A stretch of DNA of 14,256 nucleotides from Euryarchaeota archaeon TMED117 (lineage in GTDB: Archaea; Thermoplasmatota; Poseidoniia; Poseidoniales; Poseidoniaceae), in NCBI GenBank assembly GCA_002171315.2, contig NHFS02000079.1, positions 1 through 14,256 on the forward strand, given 5' to 3'. The notes under the pieces are model-generated. The model was not told where the DNA came from, ran no database searches, and saw only the letters and a list, made by a program, of their open reading frames with translations. Positions 1 to 7,016 of this stretch are shown here, in pieces (positions within the stretch are counted from its first letter, which is position 1; each line of letters starts with the position of its first letter). A program made the position numbers and the translations under genes.

Positions 1-86
1 TCATCATCTTTTTCTTGGTACCATAAATGGTCAATCGAATATTTACGATTGTGGGCTATGTTAAATTCAACGACTTCTTCATCCAA
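1..86 (-). CDS. Partial gene at left edge, possibly GcvH-like (lipoyl-carrier) protein, N-terminus only
   Basis: An open frame runs off the left edge on the minus strand. I read 28 full codons from a TTG at 86-84. An in-frame TGA lies only three codons upstream (95-93), so this TTG is the only sensible start. A good Shine-Dalgarno, AGGTGA (98-93), sits six bases ahead of it. The visible residues include NRKYSIDHLWY, which fits the Y-[ST]-x-[ED]-H-x-W pattern near the N-terminus of glycine cleavage H proteins (typically YTxEHEW). If that is right, the missing part should hold the lipoylated lysine. The evidence for a gene start is good; the family call rests on a few residues and is weak. It diverges from the acyl-CoA dehydrogenase, which also appears to use a TTG start. 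Confidence 0.5.
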   Translation of the reverse strand, partial: MDEEVVEFNIAHNRKYSIDHLWYQEKDD

Positions 87-205
87 GTCACGTCACCTAT
101 CCGCGGCTCTTTCAACTCCTATTTGAATCATCGCTATTTTTGATGTGACGTGGTGATTACACATTCATTAAGTGAGATGCACCCTTGCGTTGGATTGGTG
201 AGAGT
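87..205. promoter_or_regulatory. Divergent promoter region of the left-edge gene and the acyl-CoA dehydrogenase
   Basis: This is the 119-base space between two divergent TTG starts. An AT-rich TATA-like stretch (164-171, TTCATTAA) lies about 26 bases before the region where a plus-strand transcript would start, just ahead of the dehydrogenase Shine-Dalgarno GGTGAGAG (197-204). For the minus-strand gene the best TATA-like stretch is around 120-130. An 8-base inverted repeat, GTGACGTG on each outgoing strand, lies at 89-96 and 145-152. The promoters are inferred from composition and spacing. Confidence 0.4.
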
Positions 206-1375
206 TTGGATTACAAATCAACAGACGAACAAGACATGATTCGAGAGATGGTCAGAGACTTTGCAGAATCCGTTTTGGCTCCAACAATCGAACATCGAGA
301 TAAAAACCAAATCCCTCCCTCAGAGGAATGGTCTCAATTCATTGAATATGGTTTGCAAGGTGTTACAATTCCAGAAGCCTACGGGGGTTCGCCAGTTGAT
401 GACATTTCAGAATCAATTATCGTCGAGGAACTTGCTCGAGTCGATCCTTCCTTCTCAGTAATGTACTGTGTTCACGTTGGACTATGCGCTAAGACAATAG
501 CACTTCACGGGGACGATTATCAAAAAGAAACTTACCTCAAAAGGCTTGCTGCAGGCGATGTAGGTGCATACTCACTTTCCGAAGCAGGAGCAGGTACAGA
601 TGCTGCGGCTATGACTTGTAAAGCTAAACTTTCAGAGGATGGAACACACTACGTTCTCAACGGAGAAAAGATGTGGGTCACGAATGGGGCTCAAGCAAAA
701 ATCATTGTTCTCTTCGCAAAAGATGTCGATCACCCCGATTATGGTGTCAAGAGGCACGGTGGAACAACTGCATTTATTGTAGACTCAACGTTCGAAGGTT
801 TCACTGTTGGAAAGAAGGAAGATAAACTCGGAATACGATCTTCTGATACATGCACGCTTATTCTAGAGAACTGTAAGGTTCCAGTTGAAAATGTATTGAA
901 GGGTGCTGGAAATGGCTTTCCAATCGCTATGAATGCTCTGGACAATTCCCGAATTGGTATTGCTGCACAAGCTCTTGGAATTGCACAAGGTGCTTACGAA
1001 GCATCACTTCGTTATGCTCACGAAAGAGAAGCCTTTGGAAAACCCATCGCCCATCATCAGATGATCATGGGCTACCTTGCTGATATGGCAACAAGAATTG
1101 ACGCTGCACGTCATCTTGTCTACAAGGCATCTTGGTCCAAGCAACAGCATTACGAGCATGGAGGGCCACGTCACTCTAAAGAAGCGAGTATGGCTAAATT
1201 ATTCGCAGGAGATACTGCAATGTGGGTCTCTGAGCGTGCGATTCAGATTCACGGTGGCTATGGATACACCAAAGAATTCCCTGTAGAGCGATTTTTCCGT
1301 GATGCTAAGATTACACAAATCTACGAGGGAACTCAAGAAGTCCAGCGTATCGTTATTGCTAGAAGTCTTCTTTGA
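206..1375 (+). CDS. Acyl-CoA dehydrogenase
   Basis: FAD-dependent acyl-CoA dehydrogenase that oxidises an acyl-CoA to the 2-enoyl-CoA and passes electrons to electron-transfer flavoprotein. The protein is about 389 residues, normal for the family. Numbered from the 206 start, SLSEAGAGTD (123-132) matches the first family signature. QIHGGYGY (347-354) followed by RFFRDAKITQIYEGT matches the second. The Glu of IYEGT (E374) is the expected catalytic base of the short/medium-chain type. The longest frame begins at TTG 185, but TTG 206 is preferred: GGTGAGAG (197-204) lies just before it, and the resulting N-terminus (DYKSTDEQDMIR) lines up with the usual family start. Which acyl-CoA it uses cannot be told from sequence. 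No etfAB or thiolase gene lies nearby. Its TGA directly abuts the stop of the convergent EF-hand gene. Confidence 0.93.
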   Translation: MDYKSTDEQDMIREMVRDFAESVLAPTIEHRDKNQIPPSEEWSQFIEYGLQGVTIPEAYGGSPVDDISESIIVEELARVDPSFSVMYCVHVGLCAKTIALHGDDYQKETYLKRLAAGDVGAYSLSEAGAGTDAAAMTCKAKLSEDGTHYVLNGEKMWVTNGAQAKIIVLFAKDVDHPDYGVKRHGGTTAFIVDSTFEGFTVGKKEDKLGIRSSDTCTLILENCKVPVENVLKGAGNGFPIAMNALDNSRIGIAAQALGIAQGAYEASLRYAHEREAFGKPIAHHQMIMGYLADMATRIDAARHLVYKASWSKQQHYEHGGPRHSKEASMAKLFAGDTAMWVSERAIQIHGGYGYTKEFPVERFFRDAKITQIYEGTQEVQRIVIARSLL

Positions 1376-2329
1376 TCACTTGTAATCATAAGAAAGAACA
1401 GAGAATACAGCTCTTTTTCTTCCAATGTTCCAACTTGCGATATGAGCGTCAATTTCAACGATATGATTTGTTTGGAAATTGTTGACAAAATCATTTGCAC
1501 TTGATTCGAATAGAAGTTCAACCTCTATTGAATCATCTTCGACAAGGTTTCCGATAATGGTTTTTCCATTTTTGAATGCACTAGGCGCCATTAGAGTTGA
1601 TTCGATTTTGCCAATTTTCACTTCAAAATGATGGCCAAGGTTTTTCGTTTTTTCGACAGCATCTCTTATTTGGCTGCTAAGCTTCATTGAGTTCATAAAT
1701 TCAATCATTTGTAGATGGTTTGGTCCAGAGGTTGTTGTCTGAATCGTTTTCTCTTCAGATACATTTACTGCTTCCTGTGGAGTTTGATGCACTTCGGCTT
1801 CAGTGGTTGAGACCTCTTCAAGTTCCAAATCGATTTCTTCCATTGATTTTTCAAGTTCTTGTTCAGCGGCGATTCTGGCAGCCTCTTGTTCAGCGGCGAT
1901 TCTGGCAGCCTCTTGTTCAGCGGCGATTCTGGCAGCCTCTTCCTCAGCAGCAATCCGAGCCGTTTCAGCAGGATCTGGGATTCCTAGTGGCAAACCAATC
2001 TGTTCAAAGTACGTGAATAAATCACCTACAGTAACTGTTTTGTCATTATCTGAATCAAGGAGTGTGAGGAGGCCATTGATGACCCAGGCAGGGGGTGAGG
2101 TTCCTGTCGTCTTTTCCAATGCAGCGGAAAGTTCGTGCGGTTGGATGACCGCATCATTATTCGAATCAATCGTGTTTGCAATCTCTGCACCAGTGAGTCC
2201 AGAACCAAGCAACCAACTAGTGAATTGCTCGTTTAGTTGACCAATCATCGGGTTTGTGGAAACCATTTGTTTGATGTGGTTTCTCATTTTTTCTTGGACC
2301 ATACTCTTAGCAGCAGACATAGTACTCAT
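1376..2329 (-). CDS. EF-hand protein with tandem-repeat coiled coil and unrecognised C-terminal domain
   Basis: Protein of 317 residues with no signal peptide, so probably cytoplasmic. Two EF-hand calcium loops are visible: D55-E66 (DSNNDAVIQPHE) and D92-D103 (DSDNDKTVTVGD), each with acidic or Asn/Thr ligands at positions 1, 3 and 5 and an acid at 12. They are spaced as a normal EF-hand pair. Next comes a charged helical stretch (about 122-170) built from a nine-residue repeat, AARIAAEQE, with three identical copies in DNA. The last 115 or so residues are beta-rich with alternating hydrophobic strands. They could be an OB-like fold, but I cannot assign the family. The start ATG has GGAG four bases upstream. 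The gene lies 23 bases after the nucleotidyltransferase gene, so the two are probably co-transcribed. Calcium sensing is a reasonable inference; the biological role is unknown. Confidence 0.85.
   Translation of the reverse strand: MSTMSAAKSMVQEKMRNHIKQMVSTNPMIGQLNEQFTSWLLGSGLTGAEIANTIDSNNDAVIQPHELSAALEKTTGTSPPAWVINGLLTLLDSDNDKTVTVGDLFTYFEQIGLPLGIPDPAETARIAAEEEAARIAAEQEAARIAAEQEAARIAAEQELEKSMEEIDLELEEVSTTEAEVHQTPQEAVNVSEEKTIQTTTSGPNHLQMIEFMNSMKLSSQIRDAVEKTKNLGHHFEVKIGKIESTLMAPSAFKNGKTIIGNLVEDDSIEVELLFESSANDFVNNFQTNHIVEIDAHIASWNIGRKRAVFSVLSYDYK
1859..1966. repeat. 27-bp in-frame tandem repeat, three identical copies plus one decayed copy
   Basis: Three exact 27-base copies lie at 1859-1885, 1886-1912 and 1913-1939. 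A diverged fourth copy follows at 1940-1966. The unit is nine codons, so the frame of the EF-hand gene is kept and each copy adds AARIAAEQE to the coiled coil. Exact identity, including third positions, suggests recent expansion by slippage or unequal recombination. Confidence 0.97.
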
Positions 2330-2352
2330 TCACTCCATTTCGCCGTAGGGTA

Positions 2353-3675
2353 TCAAACTGTCTGCGACGGGAATTGAAGTTTTGGCCAATGATTAAACTC
2401 ATCCTCATGCCATGAGAGGGTGCATAGAAGAGTTTCAATTTGCTCTAAACTTGTTAGATTACGAGCGATTTGTTCTCGATGCAACCAGTTTTTGAGAGCA
2501 CCAAGTTTTGGACCTTGATGCATATTTGTTTGGGCCATTATCCATTCACCGGTTGCTAATGATTTAGAATTATCACTTGTATTCAGCCCCTCGTTTCTCG
2601 ATATTCGTTGTTGAATATCATCACTCGAATGACTGCCATGATTCATAGGGGCAAAAAGAGATTCAATTCGAAGGTGTTGTTGAGCCCAATCTCCGAGAAC
2701 ATACTGATGTATACGCAGATTTGAATCCAAAAGTTCTGGAATATGGCCTAAACAAGAGTGTCGGAACAAAAGCGTCTTCTTCTCTTGATTGCTAAGTTTC
2801 ATTGTTCTGGCAATAGTTTCGCACATTTGACTTGGTACATCCCGTAAAAGAACGACAAGTCGATCAAGAACATCATCTCCTTCAACAGAGTCGAGTTTAG
2901 AAATACGATAATCATCTAACATCCAATCGTAATCAAAAATTTGACGAAGAATTCCATCATCAGCCATTCGTTGAAGAATAATTGAAGCGTTTTTTCCTAA
3001 GAGGATCCGTTTCAATTCTGACCATATTCTTTCAGGAGCTATCTTTGAAAGCATACTCCTGGTTGTTCTCAAAGCATTCGATAAGCCACGTTCAGGTTTC
3101 CAAACACCTGCAAGTCCTTGATCCATGAATCGATAGGTTCGTAAAATTCTCAAAGCGTCCTCAGAGAGTCTTGATTTGGGTTCACCGACAGCACAAATAC
3201 GATTTCTCTGAAGATCTTCAAAACCTCCATACGGGTCATAATAAACAGATTTGTTAACATCCAAGGCCATTGAGTTCATCGAAAGGTCTCTACGAGACAA
3301 GTCAACAGTAAGAGAAAGACCCCATTCGACTTCGTCAGGCCTTCGCCCATCTCCATATCCTTTTTCAGTTCTAAGTGTTGTAATTTCATAAAAATCCCCC
3401 TCGGAGCGAAACGTAATCGTACCAAATTTCTCTCCAGTCGGAATCATGTCAGGATATTCTTTCATTTCCTCAGGCACCATGGTGGTTGCTAAATCATATT
3501 CAATGATGGGAATTTTAAGTAATGCATTACGGACTGCTCCGCCAACAATCCAGACAAAGTGTCCTTGGTCCTCAAACCAATCAAGAATTCCTAAAAGGCT
3601 TGATGGAAGGTTTTGAACCATTTGTGCGAGTTCAGGCGTGAGAGGTTTTGAATTCATTCCGCTGGTCGGTTCCAT
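2353..3675 (-). CDS. cca: Class II tRNA nucleotidyltransferase / poly(A) polymerase family protein
   Basis: Belongs to the bacterial-type (class II) nucleotidyltransferases that add CCA or poly(A) to RNA 3' ends. In the longest-frame numbering (TTG 3708) the motifs are: GGAVR 56-60; EYDLAT 70-75, the metal-binding position; GEKFGTIT 92-99; YEITTLRTE 107-115, with the third carboxylate at E108; DGRRPDEV 120-127; LSRRD 137-141; EDALR 183-187. From ATG 3675, subtract 11. The start at 3675 is preferred because GGGGGAG (3686-3680) lies four bases before it; ATG 3657 is an alternative. Oddities: the usual DxD is ExD (E70, D72), and the D of GGxVRD is N61. Archaea normally carry a class I CCA enzyme, so this gene was probably acquired from bacteria. 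Motifs alone do not separate CCA addition from poly(A) addition. The EF-hand gene follows 23 bases downstream. Confidence 0.88.
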   Translation of the reverse strand: MEPTSGMNSKPLTPELAQMVQNLPSSLLGILDWFEDQGHFVWIVGGAVRNALLKIPIIEYDLATTMVPEEMKEYPDMIPTGEKFGTITFRSEGDFYEITTLRTEKGYGDGRRPDEVEWGLSLTVDLSRRDLSMNSMALDVNKSVYYDPYGGFEDLQRNRICAVGEPKSRLSEDALRILRTYRFMDQGLAGVWKPERGLSNALRTTRSMLSKIAPERIWSELKRILLGKNASIILQRMADDGILRQIFDYDWMLDDYRISKLDSVEGDDVLDRLVVLLRDVPSQMCETIARTMKLSNQEKKTLLFRHSCLGHIPELLDSNLRIHQYVLGDWAQQHLRIESLFAPMNHGSHSSDDIQQRISRNEGLNTSDNSKSLATGEWIMAQTNMHQGPKLGALKNWLHREQIARNLTSLEQIETLLCTLSWHEDEFNHWPKLQFPSQTV

Positions 3676-3745
3676 ACATCTCCCCCATGTTGTCCGTTGC
3701 TCAAGCAAGAAAAAGCATTATCCCGTCAATTTGATTGGCAATGGT
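3676..3745. promoter_or_regulatory. Divergent promoter region between the nucleotidyltransferase and SerK-like genes
   Basis: A 70-base space. On the plus strand an AT-rich CATTAT (3716-3721) lies about 28 bases before ATG 3746, with no clear Shine-Dalgarno. This is what a leaderless archaeal transcript would show. On the minus strand the same AT-rich block (about 3708-3720) lies some 40 bases before ATG 3675. That would give a short leader holding the GGGGGAG site. The two promoters therefore appear to share one AT-rich block. Inferred from spacing only. Confidence 0.4.
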
Positions 3746-4189
3746 ATGGCTTGGGACGAATCCGATGTGAGACTTGTCCCACTCGAGTGGCTCAAACCGC
3801 ATGAAGAAATCAAAGTCAAGAACATGAAAAAACTACTCACAATGACACTTCGATGGGGTGGATTCACAAAACCACTGATCGTCGACAAAGTTTCAGGGGC
3901 TATTCTTGATGGTCATCACAGACATGCGGTTGCAATGCGGCTAGAACTTGCTAGGATTCCTGTAATCGCTGTGGATTATTTTGAAAATGGCTCAATCGAC
4001 CTTGAATTATGGCCATCTGCACAAATCGATGAAATAAGCAAACAGGACGTCATCGATAAGGCTTTGTCAAATGAACTCTATCCACCAAAGACGACACGGC
4101 ACAGAATTGCAGATTACCTGCCTCCAATCCATGTTTCCCTTGAGAAATTATCACTTCTCAACCCTACGACTTCTGAAGAGTTCGAGTAG
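3746..4189 (+). CDS. Compact SerK-like ParB/sulfiredoxin-fold protein (putative free serine kinase)
   Basis: Protein of 147 residues of the ParB/Srx superfamily. Visible motifs: LKPHEE (16-21), LDGHHRHA (54-61), IPVIAVDYF (71-79) and YPPKTTRH (112-119), followed by VSLEKL. This combination is the pattern I know from archaeal SerK, which phosphorylates free L-serine (with ADP in Thermococcus) on the way to cysteine. The Glu of PHE and the GHHR residues are the active-site elements there, recalled from the literature. It is clearly shorter than Thermococcus SerK as I remember it: the segment between VDYF and PPKTTRH is only about 30 residues. Substrate and activity are therefore inferred. ATG 3746 was chosen over an upstream start at 3638, which would overlap the divergent gene by 38 bases and adds no family sequence. 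Its end overlaps the M61 gene tail to tail by 26 bases. Confidence 0.72.
   Translation: MAWDESDVRLVPLEWLKPHEEIKVKNMKKLLTMTLRWGGFTKPLIVDKVSGAILDGHHRHAVAMRLELARIPVIAVDYFENGSIDLELWPSAQIDEISKQDVIDKALSNELYPPKTTRHRIADYLPPIHVSLEKLSLLNPTTSEEFE
4140..4161. terminator. Small hairpin at the overlapping ends of the SerK-like and M61 genes
   Basis: A perfect 7-base inverted repeat, TTGAGAA (4140-4146) and TTCTCAA (4155-4161), has an 8-base loop. It lies inside the end of the SerK-like gene and two bases beyond the M61 stop. The position suits a bidirectional end signal, but no T-run follows on either strand, so the role is only a possibility. Confidence 0.2.
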
Positions 4190-5999
4190 TTGCTTTCCAG
4201 AACCGATTGCCTTCGCAAACAGATACTGTCGGATACGCAGGTTGGATTATTGGACTCACATTGACCTCTTTTACGACCGAACGCCGCGAATAGAGAAGAG
4301 CAACCTCTCGTTCTGTATTGCCCTTGAGTGCGGTTTTCAACTGTTCTGAAGAAGTGATTCGTTGACCATTCAATGCAATGATTTCATCTCCAACTTGAAG
4401 ATGTTCACGTACAGGAGATCCTTGTAGATGAGATGATATGAGCAACTTATTGTTTTGATTACGTAGGTTTATTCCAAGCCAACCTTGGTCAAAATCATTC
4501 CATGAAATCTTCTCAGTCCCTTCTTTACGTTCTTTTTTCTTGCTTGCTTCGTATGGTATACCAAAGAGACTGAATGCGCGTTCCAAATCTAAAACACCTT
4601 TCTTGGTTGTAAGGTCGTCAAGGAAAGATCCAAGTCTTCGACCTCCTGAGAGAGATGTTAGGGCTTTACGAATATCCTTGTATTGTATGCCCCGATCACT
4701 TGTATTTTCAACATCAGTATTGTGTTTATGGAAGAGTTTTGCCATGAGATCTCCAACTCCTGATTCTCCGTTTGATCTCTTGCGCAGTTCCGCATCGAGT
4801 GCGAAGACAGATAACTCTCCTTCGAGGTAATAGGAGATCTGCGTCTCTCTAGAGTATGCATGGCTTCTATAGAGGTGTATCCATGCCTCATGGCTCGATT
4901 CCGTGAGTGATTGAGAGTTAATTCCACTGCGAGAATGATGCCTCTTCAACTTTCTCTTCAGGTCTGCAAAGTAATCCTCTTTGCTCCATGCACCGCTTTG
5001 TAAACAAATAATGTCCCCCAACCATGATGTTGTGCCTTCAAACCACCAAAGTAGGTCGGAATTGACCTCTCTTTGGAGATCATAGTCAAGGAAATTCTTT
5101 GGCCTTAATCGCTTAACGTTCCACTGGTGCAAATATTCATGGCTAAAGAGGCTGACTAAATCTCTGTATTCTTCAACATTACCTGGTTGTAGGGAAGCCC
5201 TAGGAACCATTGAGGTTTGAGAATTGGTATGTTCAAGCCCACCGCGCGCCCCATCTGTCAAATGCAAGATTGTGTGATAGTCCTCTTTAATGATGCCAAA
5301 TAATGCATGATGCTCTCGGATAATGCTCTCCATGTCATGGACAAATCGTTCCACCATGACAGGATGCGGTTCTTTTCCACCCGCATCCCAAATGTCGAGT
5401 GTATGTCTTCTTCCATCAACAATAGTTTCGATGACAGAATTTGAGTTACATTCTGCAATTCCATCCAGTAAATCATCTCGGTTTTCTGCTGAATAAGTAT
5501 GAACATTCATGTCATCGTTCTCCTTTATTCCAACTGGATTAAGTTGTGTAGTAACAGTCCAACTCTTTGGAAGTTTGAATTGTATCGAATGCTGCAAATT
5601 CATCCGTTCAGTTTCAATTCCAGAAGTAGGTAAAAACCAGGTAAATGGAGGCATCATGTGAAGATGAGTGTGATCAAAATGATTGGAACGAACACTTAAA
5701 TCAACAGCTAAAAGTTCGTATTTCACAGTCACATGATTTATTGATTGAACATTTGAGATGACAATAGAATCTACATCTTTTCGAGAAAACGGTAGAGCAT
5801 CGCCTGAATCATTAGTTACCGATAAAGCCGTAACATGCTGTATAGGTTCGCGTAGAAAATACGACCCTGGGACCCACCGAGGAAAAGAGAGTTTCAGTTT
5901 TGGCTTCAAGAATGGAGCCTTGATTTGGATTTCAACCTTAATTCTCTGATGAGAAGGTTGTGTCGCATCGACTGTGAAGGTGATTCCTGACTCTGTCAT
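4164..5999 (-). CDS. M61 family aminopeptidase with C-terminal PDZ domain
   Basis: Zinc metallopeptidase of family M61 (glycyl aminopeptidase-like), 611 residues, close to the usual family length. The N-terminal beta domain has PRWVPGSYFLRE (40-51), a hallmark stretch. GGLEH is at 253-257. The zinc motif HEYLH (287-291) carries two His ligands and the catalytic Glu288. WWFEG supplies the third ligand, E321. YYLEGELSVFALDAELR (390-406) is also typical. A PDZ domain occupies about 505-580 (QGWLGI to LLYSRR). There is no signal peptide or membrane segment, so it likely acts in the cytoplasm, trimming peptides from the N-terminus; glycine/alanine preference is family knowledge only. Its ATG overlaps the stop of the upstream HEAT gene (ATGA, 5999-5996), implying translational coupling. 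The 3' end overlaps the convergent SerK-like gene by 26 bases. Confidence 0.93.
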   Translation of the reverse strand: MTESGITFTVDATQPSHQRIKVEIQIKAPFLKPKLKLSFPRWVPGSYFLREPIQHVTALSVTNDSGDALPFSRKDVDSIVISNVQSINHVTVKYELLAVDLSVRSNHFDHTHLHMMPPFTWFLPTSGIETERMNLQHSIQFKLPKSWTVTTQLNPVGIKENDDMNVHTYSAENRDDLLDGIAECNSNSVIETIVDGRRHTLDIWDAGGKEPHPVMVERFVHDMESIIREHHALFGIIKEDYHTILHLTDGARGGLEHTNSQTSMVPRASLQPGNVEEYRDLVSLFSHEYLHQWNVKRLRPKNFLDYDLQREVNSDLLWWFEGTTSWLGDIICLQSGAWSKEDYFADLKRKLKRHHSRSGINSQSLTESSHEAWIHLYRSHAYSRETQISYYLEGELSVFALDAELRKRSNGESGVGDLMAKLFHKHNTDVENTSDRGIQYKDIRKALTSLSGGRRLGSFLDDLTTKKGVLDLERAFSLFGIPYEASKKKERKEGTEKISWNDFDQGWLGINLRNQNNKLLISSHLQGSPVREHLQVGDEIIALNGQRITSSEQLKTALKGNTEREVALLYSRRSVVKEVNVSPIIQPAYPTVSVCEGNRFWKATTRTLQKS

Positions 6000-7006
6000 G
6001 ATGGGGGTTCATCGGTTACGGTTGATAGATTTCGCGCTGCACTCAGAACAACTTCGTCAGAAGATTGGCTGAGAATTCTTTGCGCTAACTTTTGAATCAC
6101 TTCGTCATTTTGTCGATGCAATACACGTTCTAACATCCTTGACTTGTCAATACTATCTACACGTTCATCAAAGAGTAATAATTCTCTCAAGACATCACTC
6201 TTGGAATCATTGCGTCCGACAAGCCAACGAGAAACAACTGAGGTGCAGTCTCCTTCTAGGAGTGTCTTGATCCTCTCATCATCTGCTTCCTCTATGTGTT
6301 CTCTCATATTTTCTACAAAGAATCTACGTTGTGAATTTGTACAACTTTTTGCGAGAGGGATGATGTTTTCACTCCCTTCTTTAATCGCCTTAGGAACCGC
6401 TAGTTTCCATAATGCAGCATCACTGAAAATCGCTCTGTTCAAGAGAGTTAACTCCTTTTCACTAAGATCCATTTCAAGCATACGAATTCCTGCCTGTTTT
6501 CGTACATCAGGATGTAAGTCTGTGAGAGCATCCAATAAAACAGGGGTATCGTCTGTGAGCGCAAGCATTGCTGACTTTATCACTTGGTCTTTTGAATTTA
6601 AGAAGAGTTCCCCTTCATCATTCTTCAAAAAATCATTATCGATGAGGTAGATTGAAGCATTTCTTCTCACAATCGAGTCTTCGCTTACAAGTAAAAGGCG
6701 TGCCAATTCTTCAGCTAGATTCATATCTTGGATATTTTGAAGGACCGAAGAAACACATTTGTGACCATCAATCTTCTTTCCAGTAGCCAGTTCTACCAAG
6801 AGGTGAGGTGCATGTGTAGGAGCCCATCTTCGATAAGCTTCAATCGCTTTATTCCGAAACCAGATGTCTTTGTCGTTAAGAAAACCAGAAAACGCTTCTA
6901 CGCTTTCGTGAATATCTGAATCAAATAAGACGCGAACTGCCCTTCTTCGTTGACGAACATCTTTGTGTTTTAGTTTAGCAATTGTGGATTGAACAGATGC
7001 AGCCAT
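5996..7006 (-). CDS. HEAT-repeat protein
   Basis: Protein of 336 residues, almost entirely helical, made of roughly 30-residue helical pairs. The clearest units have the HEAT/PBS-like pattern of Asp-x-x-Val-Arg followed by a hydrophobic helix: KDVRQRRRAV (15-24), DIWFRNKAIEAY (47-58), DSIVRRNASIYL (about 111-122), HPDVRKQAG (about 165-173) and SSDEVVLSAARNL near the C-terminus. Such proteins are usually protein-binding scaffolds; some related repeat proteins act on phycobilins, which does not fit here. No enzyme motif is visible. The start ATG follows GAGGGATGAG closely, and the gene begins 10 bases after the Pcm stop and ends inside the M61 start. A scaffold or adaptor for Pcm or M61 is a reasonable inference from position but unproven. 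Confidence 0.85.
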   Translation of the reverse strand: MAASVQSTIAKLKHKDVRQRRRAVRVLFDSDIHESVEAFSGFLNDKDIWFRNKAIEAYRRWAPTHAPHLLVELATGKKIDGHKCVSSVLQNIQDMNLAEELARLLLVSEDSIVRRNASIYLIDNDFLKNDEGELFLNSKDQVIKSAMLALTDDTPVLLDALTDLHPDVRKQAGIRMLEMDLSEKELTLLNRAIFSDAALWKLAVPKAIKEGSENIIPLAKSCTNSQRRFFVENMREHIEEADDERIKTLLEGDCTSVVSRWLVGRNDSKSDVLRELLLFDERVDSIDKSRMLERVLHRQNDEVIQKLAQRILSQSSDEVVLSAARNLSTVTDEPPS

Positions 7007-7016
7007 ATCTCATCCC

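Noticed and set aside
185..205. Longer start for the acyl-CoA dehydrogenase at TTG 185
   Set aside because: The Shine-Dalgarno GGTGAGAG lies inside this stretch, and the family N-terminus aligns with TTG 206.
1803..2240. Plus-strand frame of 145 codons with repeated Ser-Cys-Ser-Ala-Ala units
   Set aside because: It is the antisense reading of the EF-hand gene and its 27-base repeat. The repeat explains its length, and it has no family features or start signal.
3638..3745. Longer start for the SerK-like protein at 3638
   Set aside because: It overlaps the divergent nucleotidyltransferase start and adds no family sequence; a TATA-like block sits 28 bases before ATG 3746.
6144..6650. Plus-strand frame of 168 codons, serine-rich
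   Set aside because: It lies wholly antisense to the HEAT-repeat gene, has biased composition typical of a shadow frame, and has no ribosome site or promoter.
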